From an uncultured Bacteroidales bacterium (lineage in GTDB: Bacteria > Bacteroidota > Bacteroidia > Bacteroidales > Bacteroidaceae): 64,000 bases of DNA. The notes under the pieces were generated by a model, which was given only the letters and a program-made list of their open reading frames with translations, made no database searches and was not told the DNA's origin. The translations under genes and the position numbers were made by a program. This document shows, piece by piece, positions 36,977 through 45,667 of this stretch (position 1 is the first letter of the stretch; every line of letters starts with the position of its first letter). The DNA lies in assembly GCA_902760345.1 (NCBI GenBank), contig CACWFY010000011.1:1-64000 (forward strand), read 5' to 3'.

Positions 36977-39957
36977 ATATTATTAATGTTTTTCTTTTGC
37001 AACTTATCAATAACCTTATGGGGTGTCACCTTCTGGATCTTTTCTTTCGTCGGAAGGTTCATATTCATCAATTTGGGGTGAAAAACAACCATCTCAAGCA
37101 AAACGACACCAATCATCATACACCAAATGAGGTAATGCAATACAGACTCGCTGCTGATGGAGCGTATCTGATTTACCACATCGTCCAGCAAATTAAATTT
37201 TGAGCCTTTGAACTTAAACGACTTCTGCTTAAAGGTATAGGACAATGGTTCTATCAGCGTCGACTTGATGTCGTCTTCCATTACCTCATTTACCAGTTGA
37301 CTGTCAGCTCTGGAATCACCATGATATCCTGTCAGGTGACAGATTAACATATAAATCAGTGTGATAACAATAATAGCTGGTATGAACATGCCACTGAAAT
37401 GTTCGTTGACATAACGAAGTATGAACACAGGAATATATGACGACGCAAGTCCTAAAGCTCCCCACAGGCAACAGAACACAAATCCGTAGCCACGGAAGAA
37501 TGCACGACTGCCAACAATGAGTGCTGAGATGCCTCCAATAGGAAGCATGATAGAGTATGTGGCGTGGTCTAGCAAATAGGTACGATTGGAGATGCCATAC
37601 ATCAACAATAGGACGAACCACGCTGCACAAAGACTATAGAATGTATAGCGCCACAAACGCTCCTTGGCTTTAGCTATTCTGTAGCCACGACGCACCTCTC
37701 CGTATTTGCGGGCCGTCTCTTGCTTAGCATTAGTATAACGCTTAAAATACATCTGGTTAGGATCAATCTCTCCGATACAGTTCACCCACTCTTCCAGCTT
37801 ATATTCATAGCTGTATGGCTGTTCAAAGGTCTCATGGGGATCCTCATGATAGAATACCGATAGCCACTGACAGAAGGAGCCACGACGAATAGCACCTAAC
37901 AACAGCGGGCGTTGTAGCTGTTTGTTGAATTCGCCAGCGTTTTTCAATATGGTGCCATCATCCAATATGTAATGGGGAGTGACACCCAGAATACGACAGA
38001 ATCGATAGGCCGCTGTACGCAGGTCGTATGCTCCGAGACGCTCTTTGTTTTCTTCGCTCTTTAGGTCAAAGCAAGCATGTGCCTGACTCAACTGTTCTAT
38101 CCATCCATGAAGCTGTGCAAAATAGGCAAAACGGCCATCAGCATCGGCATAATCGGCAAGTATGGCTTGCATTTCGGTTGCTGGCAGCGACTGATGGTCA
38201 ATCAACAACTGAGCCAGAATTTCTCCGACCTTGTATGGGTTGTCCGCTTCACGCAAGTCAAAAGCTGCTTCACGGTCCAGATTATAGAGTACCTTATAGC
38301 CTAATGAGCGTGATGGTTGCTGACCATTGGTCATAATACGCAATCCTTCGCACGCCATTTTATCTTCGTGACTGTACATCCACGACAGCAGGCGTCCATC
38401 ACTCAAACTCAGCCAGTCGTCTTCTGTGCATTCTTCGTAACCGAAGGAATGAACAATCTCAGAAATATTTGAAGAGGGATGTTTTACAAGGAACGGAATA
38501 TCTGCATCAATCTCATAGGATAGACGGAGTATAGCTATACGAGGTTCCAATTCGCTACCTGGGGCGAAATAGCTACGCAGACGCTCAATATCAATCTTAG
38601 AATGCGAGTCGATATAGAGGAAGAGATTATCGTTGGGATTCTTCAATGCCAACGCATATTCTTCCTGATAGCTTAACACAGAAATGGCTACGCTATGCAT
38701 ATCCTCGCACTTATTGCCGTGCAAATCCTCATAAGGATAGGTTGGTTCCATCACATAGCATGATGCCATCAGTCCCGCTCGCTGATCTGCAGGATAGCGA
38801 TTGACAACAATATCCTTGACCGCTGAACTTAGCTTGATGTTTCCACATTGCTCCAACCAACTGGCAATACGACCTTCATACAGATAGCTCATAGCCAAGC
38901 GATCATTGTCTAGCAATAGAGGAATCAGCTCGTGGATATTATCTGCCACCAGGTTACGCTCCGGGTCAACGATGAAGCTGCGATATTTCAACAGTGGCGA
39001 CGAGATATCGACCTTCACATCTTCTCCCAGGAACCAACGTTCCACCTCGTTATATCCCCAACGGCTCTGTGGGTTGACAGAGGTAAGACCTTGCACGAGC
39101 ATCTTTACGCGGTCGGGAAGTTCAAGGATACGTGGTAAACGTCCCTCGTTCTTCTTACGCATCATCACACGCTCATTTTGTATGAGCGGATTTTCACCCA
39201 GCCAAAGGGTCATCAAAGTGATACCTAACGAGTAGAAGTCTGCAGCCGGCGTGATTTCAACCTCACCGTCAATCACGTCATTATACATCTCAGGTGCGGC
39301 ATATACTGGTGTACGAGCCTGCGTGGTACGATGCATACGCTCGTCACCCTCCATCACGCTGGAGATACCAAAGTCGCCCAATACGATTTCCTTGTGTTCT
39401 TTATCACGGAAGAAGAAATTACCCGGTTTGATATCCTTATGGATGACGTTATTCTGGTGACAGTATGCCAAAGCAGCTGCGGCCTGCAGGGTAATACGAC
39501 GAAACTGGTTGAAGTCACCGTTCAGGTCGTAGTCGGCCAGCGTTCCGCCTTGCAGATATTCCATCAGTTCGTAGTCGCGGTTCTTACCGTCGACGTAGGT
39601 CTTGCCGTAGTCGGTGATGCGTACTATCATCTCCAGGTTGAAATTCTGGATAATTCGCATCAGGGTCTTCTTGATGGTGAAGTTAGGATAGTAAACCTTC
39701 AACACCATCTCGCCTTCATCGCCTTCTACGAGAAATACCTGCGCCTCACCAGAATTGTCGCTGAGGCACTTGATACCGCGGTATACCCTACCCTTCAGCA
39801 CGAAATCTGCTGAATTGTCACTTTTCTCTTCAGCAGGTCGCGCACCAGGACGGACTGTGATATCCTGACCACCGGCAACATCAGTTGGTTGCGGGGTACC
39901 CACACGTATGGTAGCATCCAGATTCTGGGGCTTATTGTCGTTACGAGTAGCGTCCAT
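36973..39957 (-). CDS. Membrane Ser/Thr protein kinase
   Basis: 994 residues. The kinase domain (about 50-320) has the invariant Lys in MVLKVYYP, catalytic VIHKDIKPGNFFF, LGDFGISS with the DFG, and TPVYAAPEMY. A long middle region (320-760) has no recognised domain. Four hydrophobic segments at about 775-880 and one near 950 place the C-terminus in the membrane, so the kinase domain is at the N-terminal, cytoplasmic side. It overlaps the AAA+ gene by 4 bases and lies 3 bases after the zinc-ribbon gene. The linked PP2C and FHA genes fit a phosphothreonine switch. Confidence 0.87.
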   Translation of the reverse strand: MDATRNDNKPQNLDATIRVGTPQPTDVAGGQDITVRPGARPAEEKSDNSADFVLKGRVYRGIKCLSDNSGEAQVFLVEGDEGEMVLKVYYPNFTIKKTLMRIIQNFNLEMIVRITDYGKTYVDGKNRDYELMEYLQGGTLADYDLNGDFNQFRRITLQAAAALAYCHQNNVIHKDIKPGNFFFRDKEHKEIVLGDFGISSVMEGDERMHRTTQARTPVYAAPEMYNDVIDGEVEITPAADFYSLGITLMTLWLGENPLIQNERVMMRKKNEGRLPRILELPDRVKMLVQGLTSVNPQSRWGYNEVERWFLGEDVKVDISSPLLKYRSFIVDPERNLVADNIHELIPLLLDNDRLAMSYLYEGRIASWLEQCGNIKLSSAVKDIVVNRYPADQRAGLMASCYVMEPTYPYEDLHGNKCEDMHSVAISVLSYQEEYALALKNPNDNLFLYIDSHSKIDIERLRSYFAPGSELEPRIAILRLSYEIDADIPFLVKHPSSNISEIVHSFGYEECTEDDWLSLSDGRLLSWMYSHEDKMACEGLRIMTNGQQPSRSLGYKVLYNLDREAAFDLREADNPYKVGEILAQLLIDHQSLPATEMQAILADYADADGRFAYFAQLHGWIEQLSQAHACFDLKSEENKERLGAYDLRTAAYRFCRILGVTPHYILDDGTILKNAGEFNKQLQRPLLLGAIRRGSFCQWLSVFYHEDPHETFEQPYSYEYKLEEWVNCIGEIDPNQMYFKRYTNAKQETARKYGEVRRGYRIAKAKERLWRYTFYSLCAAWFVLLLMYGISNRTYLLDHATYSIMLPIGGISALIVGSRAFFRGYGFVFCCLWGALGLASSYIPVFILRYVNEHFSGMFIPAIIVITLIYMLICHLTGYHGDSRADSQLVNEVMEDDIKSTLIEPLSYTFKQKSFKFKGSKFNLLDDVVNQIRSISSESVLHYLIWCMMIGVVLLEMVVFHPKLMNMNLPTKEKIQKVTPHKVIDKLQKKNINNI

Positions 39958-39960
39958 GTA

Positions 39961-40914
39961 TTATTTATCGTCTTTGATTTCTTCTGTACTATTTTTACCA
40001 AGAATAACCCACTTGCCACCAAGTTGGGGTTTGGCACAGCCACACGGGCTGCTATGCATGGCATGTTTATAGTTGCACACCCAAGCCAGACGGACTCCCA
40101 CCGGTTTGCTGGCCATTGCGTAATTGCGTGCCTGAACAGGCGACGCCGTTGGTGGAACGGCTAACTTGTCGAGAATGGCCGACAGCATTTTCAACTTTAC
40201 AGACTTCTGCTCTTCCAGTTCTTCCTTGGTCATGCGCTTCGATTCTGCTTTCGGAATCACCGGCTCAGCAACGCCTTCATCTTTTGCCAACAACGAGAGC
40301 ACACGTTCACGCAGTTTCTGACTCATCTGTTCTCTGAGAACGTCACGTTCAGAGTTGTATGGCAGCGCGTTCTCTAGTTTTGAATAGTCGCGAACGATTT
40401 CTAACAGTTCCTGATAGTCTGGACTTTTATGCAGTTCCCTCACAAGCTGACGTGCCGATTCTGTCAGGGCCGTACCGCATTTTTTACAGAAAGCAAAATC
40501 GTTGAGGGTGTGACACGTCGGACAAACCATACCACCACGAGGGCTACCACATTCAGGGCAATAGGCTTCAATGCCTGAAAGATGGGCGCCACAATAAGAA
40601 CAGACATCTTTGCGAATATAATGGTGGCACACTTCACAGAAATCAGCATCAGGGTCTATCTCTGCACCACAATGGGGACAAGTTGTCTTACTGATAGGCT
40701 GTCCGCACTGTGCGCAGAACATTGCCTCGGGGTCATTGATGGCTCCGCAATACGGGCACGCTTTTCCTGCAGCCTGCTGTTGCAACGTCTGCTGTTGCAT
40801 CTGCACAGGAGGAGTATTTGTCACTTGCGTATACTGAGTGCGCTCTCTCATCTGCTGAGGACGAATGGGTGAATCAAAGTCCTCTATATGCGAATTGTTA
40901 AAGTCGTTCGTCAT
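39961..40914 (-). CDS. Multi-zinc-ribbon protein, first gene of the signalling operon
   Basis: 317 residues. A Gln-rich start (1-50) is followed by four or five zinc ribbons: CPYCG...CAQCG, CPHCG...CEVC, CSYCG...CPECG, CPTC...CKKCG (about 53-150). A helical middle part and a C-terminal segment with CNYKHAMHSSPCGCAKP (about 283-299), perhaps another metal site, complete it. No enzyme motif is seen. It is probably an adaptor or scaffold for the other zinc-ribbon proteins of the operon. A full-consensus promoter stands 23 bases upstream. Confidence 0.82.
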   Translation of the reverse strand: MTNDFNNSHIEDFDSPIRPQQMRERTQYTQVTNTPPVQMQQQTLQQQAAGKACPYCGAINDPEAMFCAQCGQPISKTTCPHCGAEIDPDADFCEVCHHYIRKDVCSYCGAHLSGIEAYCPECGSPRGGMVCPTCHTLNDFAFCKKCGTALTESARQLVRELHKSPDYQELLEIVRDYSKLENALPYNSERDVLREQMSQKLRERVLSLLAKDEGVAEPVIPKAESKRMTKEELEEQKSVKLKMLSAILDKLAVPPTASPVQARNYAMASKPVGVRLAWVCNYKHAMHSSPCGCAKPQLGGKWVILGKNSTEEIKDDK

Positions 40915-40936
40915 ATCATTTTAAAATAGTCAGATG

Positions 40937-40968
40937 CAAAGATAACAATTAAATTTAAACAAAACAAA
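40937..40968 (-). promoter_or_regulatory. Promoter of the zinc-ribbon/kinase/AAA+/FHA/PP2C operon
   Basis: On the minus strand TTTG (40968-40965), a 20-base spacer, TATCTTTG (40944-40937). No other promoter box was found in the short gaps down to 32308. Confidence 0.75.
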
Positions 40969-40973
40969 AAAAA

Positions 40974-40999
40974 CGCCGTAAATTTATATTTACGACGGC
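40974..40999 (-). terminator. Intrinsic terminator of the C69-to-M13 run
   Basis: A stem with GCCGT / ACGGC ends and an A/T-rich top (GTAAAT with ATTTAC) is followed on the minus strand by eight T. It lies 28 bases downstream of the M13 peptidase stop and just upstream of the next operon's promoter. Confidence 0.7.
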
Positions 41000-41026
41000 A
41001 TTTTTATAAGTTTTGGGGATAAAAAC

Positions 41027-43054
41027 TCACCAAAGGGGCAATCTTTCCGATTTTGGCAGGTACATTTTATCGCCTTCTTTTACTCCGAAAGCATCATACC
41101 ACGCATCGATATGTGGCAAGGCTCCGTTGACTCGCCAACGTCCTAACGAGTGTGGGTCGCTCTTCGTACGGTTACGGATTTCCGCCTCAGTAATATTGCC
41201 CGCCCACACACCGGCATAAGCTATAAAGAAGCGCTGGTCGGCAGTCAATCCGTCAATAACAGGCAAGGGGTTACGCTTGGTAACATTCTTGAAAGCTGTA
41301 TAAGCCACCTGCAAGCCACCATGGTCGGCCAGATTCTCACCCAAGGTCAGACGACCATTGGCATTAAGGTCGGGAAGCACCTTGATATTTGAGAAAAAGT
41401 CCGCAAATTTATCTGTACGATTTGTAAAATTCTTTGCATCCTCTTCTTTCCACCAATCGTGCATATTTCCCTCCTTGTCATACTGGCGTCCCTGATCATC
41501 AAAGCCATGTGTCATTTCATGTCCAATCACGACACCGATAGCTCCATAGTTAAAGGCATCGTCAGCTGTGGGGTCAAAGAATGGAACCTGCAGTATACCA
41601 GCAGGGAAGCATATTTCATTCGTGGTAGGATTATAGTATGCATTAACCGTCTGAGGAGTCATGTGCCAGTCGTCTCTGTCAACAGATTTTCCTGCCGTAT
41701 GGTCAATCTGCCAAGCGGTCCAGAATCGGTTACATTCCTGCATATTCTCAAAGTAAGATTTTTTCGTATCGATCTTAAGTGCTGACATATCAGTCCAACG
41801 GTCGGGATATCCAATCTTTACATAGAACGTATTAAGCTTCAAAAGTGCATTGACTTTCGTAGAATCATCCATCCAATCCTGAGCAGCGATACGCTCACCG
41901 AGGGCAATACGAAGATTCTCCACGAGGTTTTTCATACGCTCTTTTGACGAAGAAGGGAAATACTTCTTCACATAGATACGGCCCAGGGCTTCACCCATCA
42001 CACCCTGTACCTGATTTGTTGAACGGCGCCACAGCGGATGGTCTTCCTTACGTCCTGAGAACACCTTGCCGTAGAAGTCGAAGTTAGCAGCACGCACCTC
42101 ATCATTCAAATAACCCGTACAGCCATCTATCTGCCCCCACTCCATCACGTCGCGATACTCCTCTGCCGTCATCGTCGCAAAGAGTTTGTCAGCAGTTTTC
42201 ATAAACTCAACCTGTCCTACAACCACTTCTTGAATATACTGGCTCTTAATGCCTTTTGCGTTCATCTGTCGCTCAATCTTCAGATGCGGGCACATCGATT
42301 CCAACTCCTTCAGCGTCATTTTGTTATAGTTAGCAATGGGGTCACGCAGTTCTGTACGCGACTTCGACCCTTTTGCCAAAGCAGTCTCCACCTTCAGGAT
42401 GTTTTTCATCTTCTTCTCGGCAACCGACTTTTTAAAGCCGAACAACTGGAACATCCGTACGATATGCTTTTTGTAAGCCTCTCGAATCTTGACAGTAGCT
42501 TCATCGTTCTCCAGATAATAGTCTTTCTGTCCAAGCGTCAGTCCACCCTGCATGAAGTTGAGGATATTCTGCGAAGCATTCTTCTCGTCGGCACCGATAT
42601 ACGAGCCGAAGAGTTCTGCATCACCATAAGGCATCATCTCCAACTGAATAGCGAAAAGCTGGTCTTTGGTCTTAGCAGCCTCCATACGCTTGATAAGCGG
42701 CATGATGGGCGTCAAACCTTCCTGTTCACGACGCACAGAGTCCATTGCCAGCTTATAGAGATCGCTAAGCTTCTGTTCTATAGACCCTTGCGGATAGGTA
42801 TTCTCCTGCAGTTCTTTCAGAATACTGTTGATGCGCTTGTTGTTATCCTCAGCCAAACGGTCGAAGCTGCCATAACGCGAATAGGCAGCAGGTAGCGGGT
42901 TTGCTTTCATCCATCCACCGCAGGCATACTCGTAGAAGTCATCGGCAGGGCGCACAGAGGTGTCAAGATCGTTCAGATTGATCCCTGACTTCAATTGTGC
43001 CGATGCCGTTGCGGCCATCATTGCAAATGCCATCATTGTTAATAACTTTTTCAT
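41027..43054 (-). CDS. M13 family metallopeptidase (neprilysin-like)
   Basis: 675 residues from MKKLLTMMAF (43054); upstream ATGs only lengthen the signal peptide, which ends near ATASAQ. The zinc site is VIGHEMTHGFDDQGR (HExxH, about 512-526) with the third ligand in GENLADHGGLQ. NAYYNPTTNEICFPAGILQ matches the family substrate site (NAYY). M13 enzymes cut peptides in the periplasm. The C-terminus ends in a canonical W residue (LPLW). Last gene of its run, before a terminator. Confidence 0.92.
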   Translation of the reverse strand: MKKLLTMMAFAMMAATASAQLKSGINLNDLDTSVRPADDFYEYACGGWMKANPLPAAYSRYGSFDRLAEDNNKRINSILKELQENTYPQGSIEQKLSDLYKLAMDSVRREQEGLTPIMPLIKRMEAAKTKDQLFAIQLEMMPYGDAELFGSYIGADEKNASQNILNFMQGGLTLGQKDYYLENDEATVKIREAYKKHIVRMFQLFGFKKSVAEKKMKNILKVETALAKGSKSRTELRDPIANYNKMTLKELESMCPHLKIERQMNAKGIKSQYIQEVVVGQVEFMKTADKLFATMTAEEYRDVMEWGQIDGCTGYLNDEVRAANFDFYGKVFSGRKEDHPLWRRSTNQVQGVMGEALGRIYVKKYFPSSSKERMKNLVENLRIALGERIAAQDWMDDSTKVNALLKLNTFYVKIGYPDRWTDMSALKIDTKKSYFENMQECNRFWTAWQIDHTAGKSVDRDDWHMTPQTVNAYYNPTTNEICFPAGILQVPFFDPTADDAFNYGAIGVVIGHEMTHGFDDQGRQYDKEGNMHDWWKEEDAKNFTNRTDKFADFFSNIKVLPDLNANGRLTLGENLADHGGLQVAYTAFKNVTKRNPLPVIDGLTADQRFFIAYAGVWAGNITEAEIRNRTKSDPHSLGRWRVNGALPHIDAWYDAFGVKEGDKMYLPKSERLPLW

Positions 43055-43066
43055 AATTATCATGAT

Positions 43067-44980
43067 TTATTGATTAATTGTCTCTAACTCTTCCGAAAAA
43101 CGCTCCCAACGCTCTACCTCGTCGTCAAGTGCCTTCTTAGTCGTCGTATATTCTGTGACGAGTGTCATATCGGCAGCATTCTCTGGAATCATCAGTAAGG
43201 TGTCGAGTTCTTTCAAACGGCGTTCCATATCGCTGATTTTGCGCTCCGACTCCTCGACGGCTCTCTCAGCCTTACGCAGGCGTTTCTGCTGTTCCTTGTG
43301 AGCGGCATAGTCGTTCTTAGGAGATGGCGTGGAGCTCATAGGGCTCATGGGGCTTGGCTCTGGGCTACTGACGGTTTCATGCTCCTTCCTTAGCCAGTCA
43401 TAGATACCTCCCAAGTGCTCTCGCACCTTGCCGTCACCAAACTCATAGACTATAGTAACCAATCCGTCAAGGAACTCACGGTCGTGGCTGACGATGATGG
43501 CTGTGCCGTCGAAGGCTCGTATTGCTTCTTTCAGTACATCTTTCGAAGGCATATCCAGATGGTTGGTAGGTTCGTCGAGAATCAGCAGGTTGACGGGTTC
43601 CAGCAGCAGACGGATCATCGCCAGGCGGCTACGCTCTCCTCCGCTGAGCACCTTCACTTTCTTGTCTGACGCTTCGCCTCCAAACATAAAGGCACCAAGG
43701 ATGTCGTTGATGCGCAGTCGGATTTCGCCCTTTGCCACATTATCGATGGTTTGAAAGACTGTCAGTTCTTCGTCTAACAGTTGTGCCTGATTCTGGGCAA
43801 AATAACCAATCTGAATATTGTGACCTATCTTCAGATGACCATCATAAGGAATCTCTCCCATGATACACTTGACGAGCGTCGATTTTCCTTCACCGTTCTT
43901 GCCGACAAAGGCCACCTTCTCACCACGTTTGATGGTGAGGTTTACGTGTTGGAAAACAGTATGTGCGCCATAGTCCTTGCGCACATCATCACAGATAACA
44001 GGATAGTCGCCAGAGCGCAGACAAGGCGGGAACTTCAGGTGCAGGGCGGAGTTGTCGACCTCGTCGACCTCGATAGGCACCATTTTCTCCAGTTGCTTAA
44101 TTTTCTGTTGCACCTGTACGGCCTTGGTGGCTTGATAGCGGAAGCGCTCTATAAACTGACGCATCTCGCGCATCTCCTTCTGCTGGTTCTCGTAGGCGCG
44201 CAACTGCTGTTCCCGGCGCTCCTTACGCAAGACCACATATTCGTCATACTTCACCTTGTAGTCGATGATGTTTCCACACGAAATCTCCAATGTGCGATTA
44301 CACACATTATTGACAAAGGCACGGTCGTGACTGACCAGCACGACAGCTTTCGCCGACAGTGCCAGAAACTGCTCCAGCCATTGTATCGACTGGATGTCCA
44401 GATGGTTCGTGGGCTCGTCGAGCAACAGCACGTCGGGTTTCTGCAACAGTATCTTCGCCAGTTCTATACGCATGCGCCATCCACCCGAGAACTCGCTGGT
44501 CGGACGCTCCAAGTCGGTATTCAAGAAACCCAATCCTGTCAGCGTACGTTCTATCTCGGCTTCGAAATTCTCAGCACCCATCATCATGTACCGTTCGTGT
44601 TCCTGGGTAAAGGTTTCGACCAGCGCCAAATAGCTGTCACTCTCGTAATCGGTACGCTCGGCCAGCTGCTGATTCAGTTTGTCGACACGATGTTTTAAGT
44701 CGGTAATGTGGGCAAAGGCCTTACGGGCCTCCTGACGTACGGTCGTATCGTCTTGCAGCACCATCACCTGTGGCAAGTAGCCAATCGTAGTATCGGTCGG
44801 TATGCTGACCGTGCCACTCGTAGGTTTCTGCATACCACATAATATCTTGAGAAGCGTCGATTTTCCTGCTCCGTTCTTGCCCACCAATGCAATGCGGTCA
44901 CGATCGTTGACCACAAAACCAGCATGCTGGAACAGGGGCTTCACACCAAACTCAACGCCTAAATCTTCTACAGAAATCAT
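43067..44980 (-). CDS. ABC-F family ATPase
   Basis: 637 residues with two ABC domains and no membrane part. First Walker A is GKNGAGKSTLL (about 35), with signature FSGGWRMRIELA and LLLDEPTNHLD; the second is GKNGEGKSTLV (about 357) with LSGGERSRLAM and LILDEPTNHLD. A linker with RYQATKAVQVQQKIKQL between them is the ABC-F hallmark, and a coiled coil ends the protein. ABC-F proteins act on the ribosome as translation factors or give antibiotic protection. The tail linker (about 540-560) is encoded by a short repeat also found in the U32 gene. Confidence 0.9.
   Translation of the reverse strand: MISVEDLGVEFGVKPLFQHAGFVVNDRDRIALVGKNGAGKSTLLKILCGMQKPTSGTVSIPTDTTIGYLPQVMVLQDDTTVRQEARKAFAHITDLKHRVDKLNQQLAERTDYESDSYLALVETFTQEHERYMMMGAENFEAEIERTLTGLGFLNTDLERPTSEFSGGWRMRIELAKILLQKPDVLLLDEPTNHLDIQSIQWLEQFLALSAKAVVLVSHDRAFVNNVCNRTLEISCGNIIDYKVKYDEYVVLRKERREQQLRAYENQQKEMREMRQFIERFRYQATKAVQVQQKIKQLEKMVPIEVDEVDNSALHLKFPPCLRSGDYPVICDDVRKDYGAHTVFQHVNLTIKRGEKVAFVGKNGEGKSTLVKCIMGEIPYDGHLKIGHNIQIGYFAQNQAQLLDEELTVFQTIDNVAKGEIRLRINDILGAFMFGGEASDKKVKVLSGGERSRLAMIRLLLEPVNLLILDEPTNHLDMPSKDVLKEAIRAFDGTAIIVSHDREFLDGLVTIVYEFGDGKVREHLGGIYDWLRKEHETVSSPEPSPMSPMSSTPSPKNDYAAHKEQQKRLRKAERAVEESERKISDMERRLKELDTLLMIPENAADMTLVTEYTTTKKALDDEVERWERFSEELETINQ
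43332..43370. repeat. CTCATAGGG-type repeat inside the ABC-F gene
   Basis: Units GAGCTCATA, GGGCTCATG, GGGCTTGGC, TCTGGGCT encode a Ser/Pro/Met-rich linker (SPEPSPMSPMSSTPSP). It shares the 14-mer CTCATAGGGCTCAT with 29835-29848 but in another reading frame, so the similarity is at DNA rather than protein level. Confidence 0.65.
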
Positions 44981-45000
44981 TATTATCTATTATCTTTTAT

Positions 45001-45636
45001 CTACAGCTCAATGATTGTTTCTTCAAAACGTCCATCCTTATTAATGATGAAACGCTGCGAACTGTCATATTGCGGCTGTTGTTCACTGTCATGCGACTGA
45101 AAGAAATATATGAGTGTAATCTCGTAATCGCTCGTAATATAATATTCAGTATAGCTCTTGCCAAAATCCTCGTCACGGTCGTCATCCTTCTCTTCATAGA
45201 TACACAGCTGGTCGACGGGCTTGAAGGTCTTATCGAGTGTACACAGGCTGACAAGCGTATGGCCTTCATCTTGCCGTTCCTCCAGCAACACGACGCTATA
45301 TCCGTACCGTTTGGGCAACATCAGCGCCCGCACGCGACTGTCCATCGGATAGCCCAACGACGACAGCACAGCATAGGGTACTTTCGTCAGATGACCCAGT
45401 TGTTGCACATTACGACCGGCATCCCTGATAGGTAGCATACGACGGCTCAACGTGTCGAAGAAAGCTTCTACGGGGTCGTCGAAGACACCTGCCTGCTGCT
45501 TCATGGTCTTCAGCTGCTCTGCTTTCTTGATGCTGTCGACCATCTGTTCGTAATAGGCCGCATCTTTCTTCCGCTGTCCACACGAAAGTACCATAGCCAG
45601 CAGCACCGCCGACAAGAATCCTACGAGTTGTTTCAT
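45001..45636 (-). CDS. Lipoprotein of unknown function
   Basis: 211 residues with a lipoprotein signal (LLAMVLSCGQ, Cys 19). A charged helical stretch follows, then a mixed part with an acidic loop (EEKDDDRDED). No domain recognised. It should be anchored on the periplasmic side of a membrane. It lies between nhaD and the ABC-F gene in a same-strand run. Confidence 0.75.
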   Translation of the reverse strand: MKQLVGFLSAVLLAMVLSCGQRKKDAAYYEQMVDSIKKAEQLKTMKQQAGVFDDPVEAFFDTLSRRMLPIRDAGRNVQQLGHLTKVPYAVLSSLGYPMDSRVRALMLPKRYGYSVVLLEERQDEGHTLVSLCTLDKTFKPVDQLCIYEEKDDDRDEDFGKSYTEYYITSDYEITLIYFFQSHDSEQQPQYDSSQRFIINKDGRFEETIIEL

Positions 45637-45667
45637 CGTCGTTTTTGAACCGTCACATAATAAAGTA

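Noticed and set aside
32308..40914. Type VI secretion regulatory cluster
   Set aside because: Kinase, FHA and PP2C are present but no Tss gene is; the AAA+ protein is CbbX-like, not ClpV.
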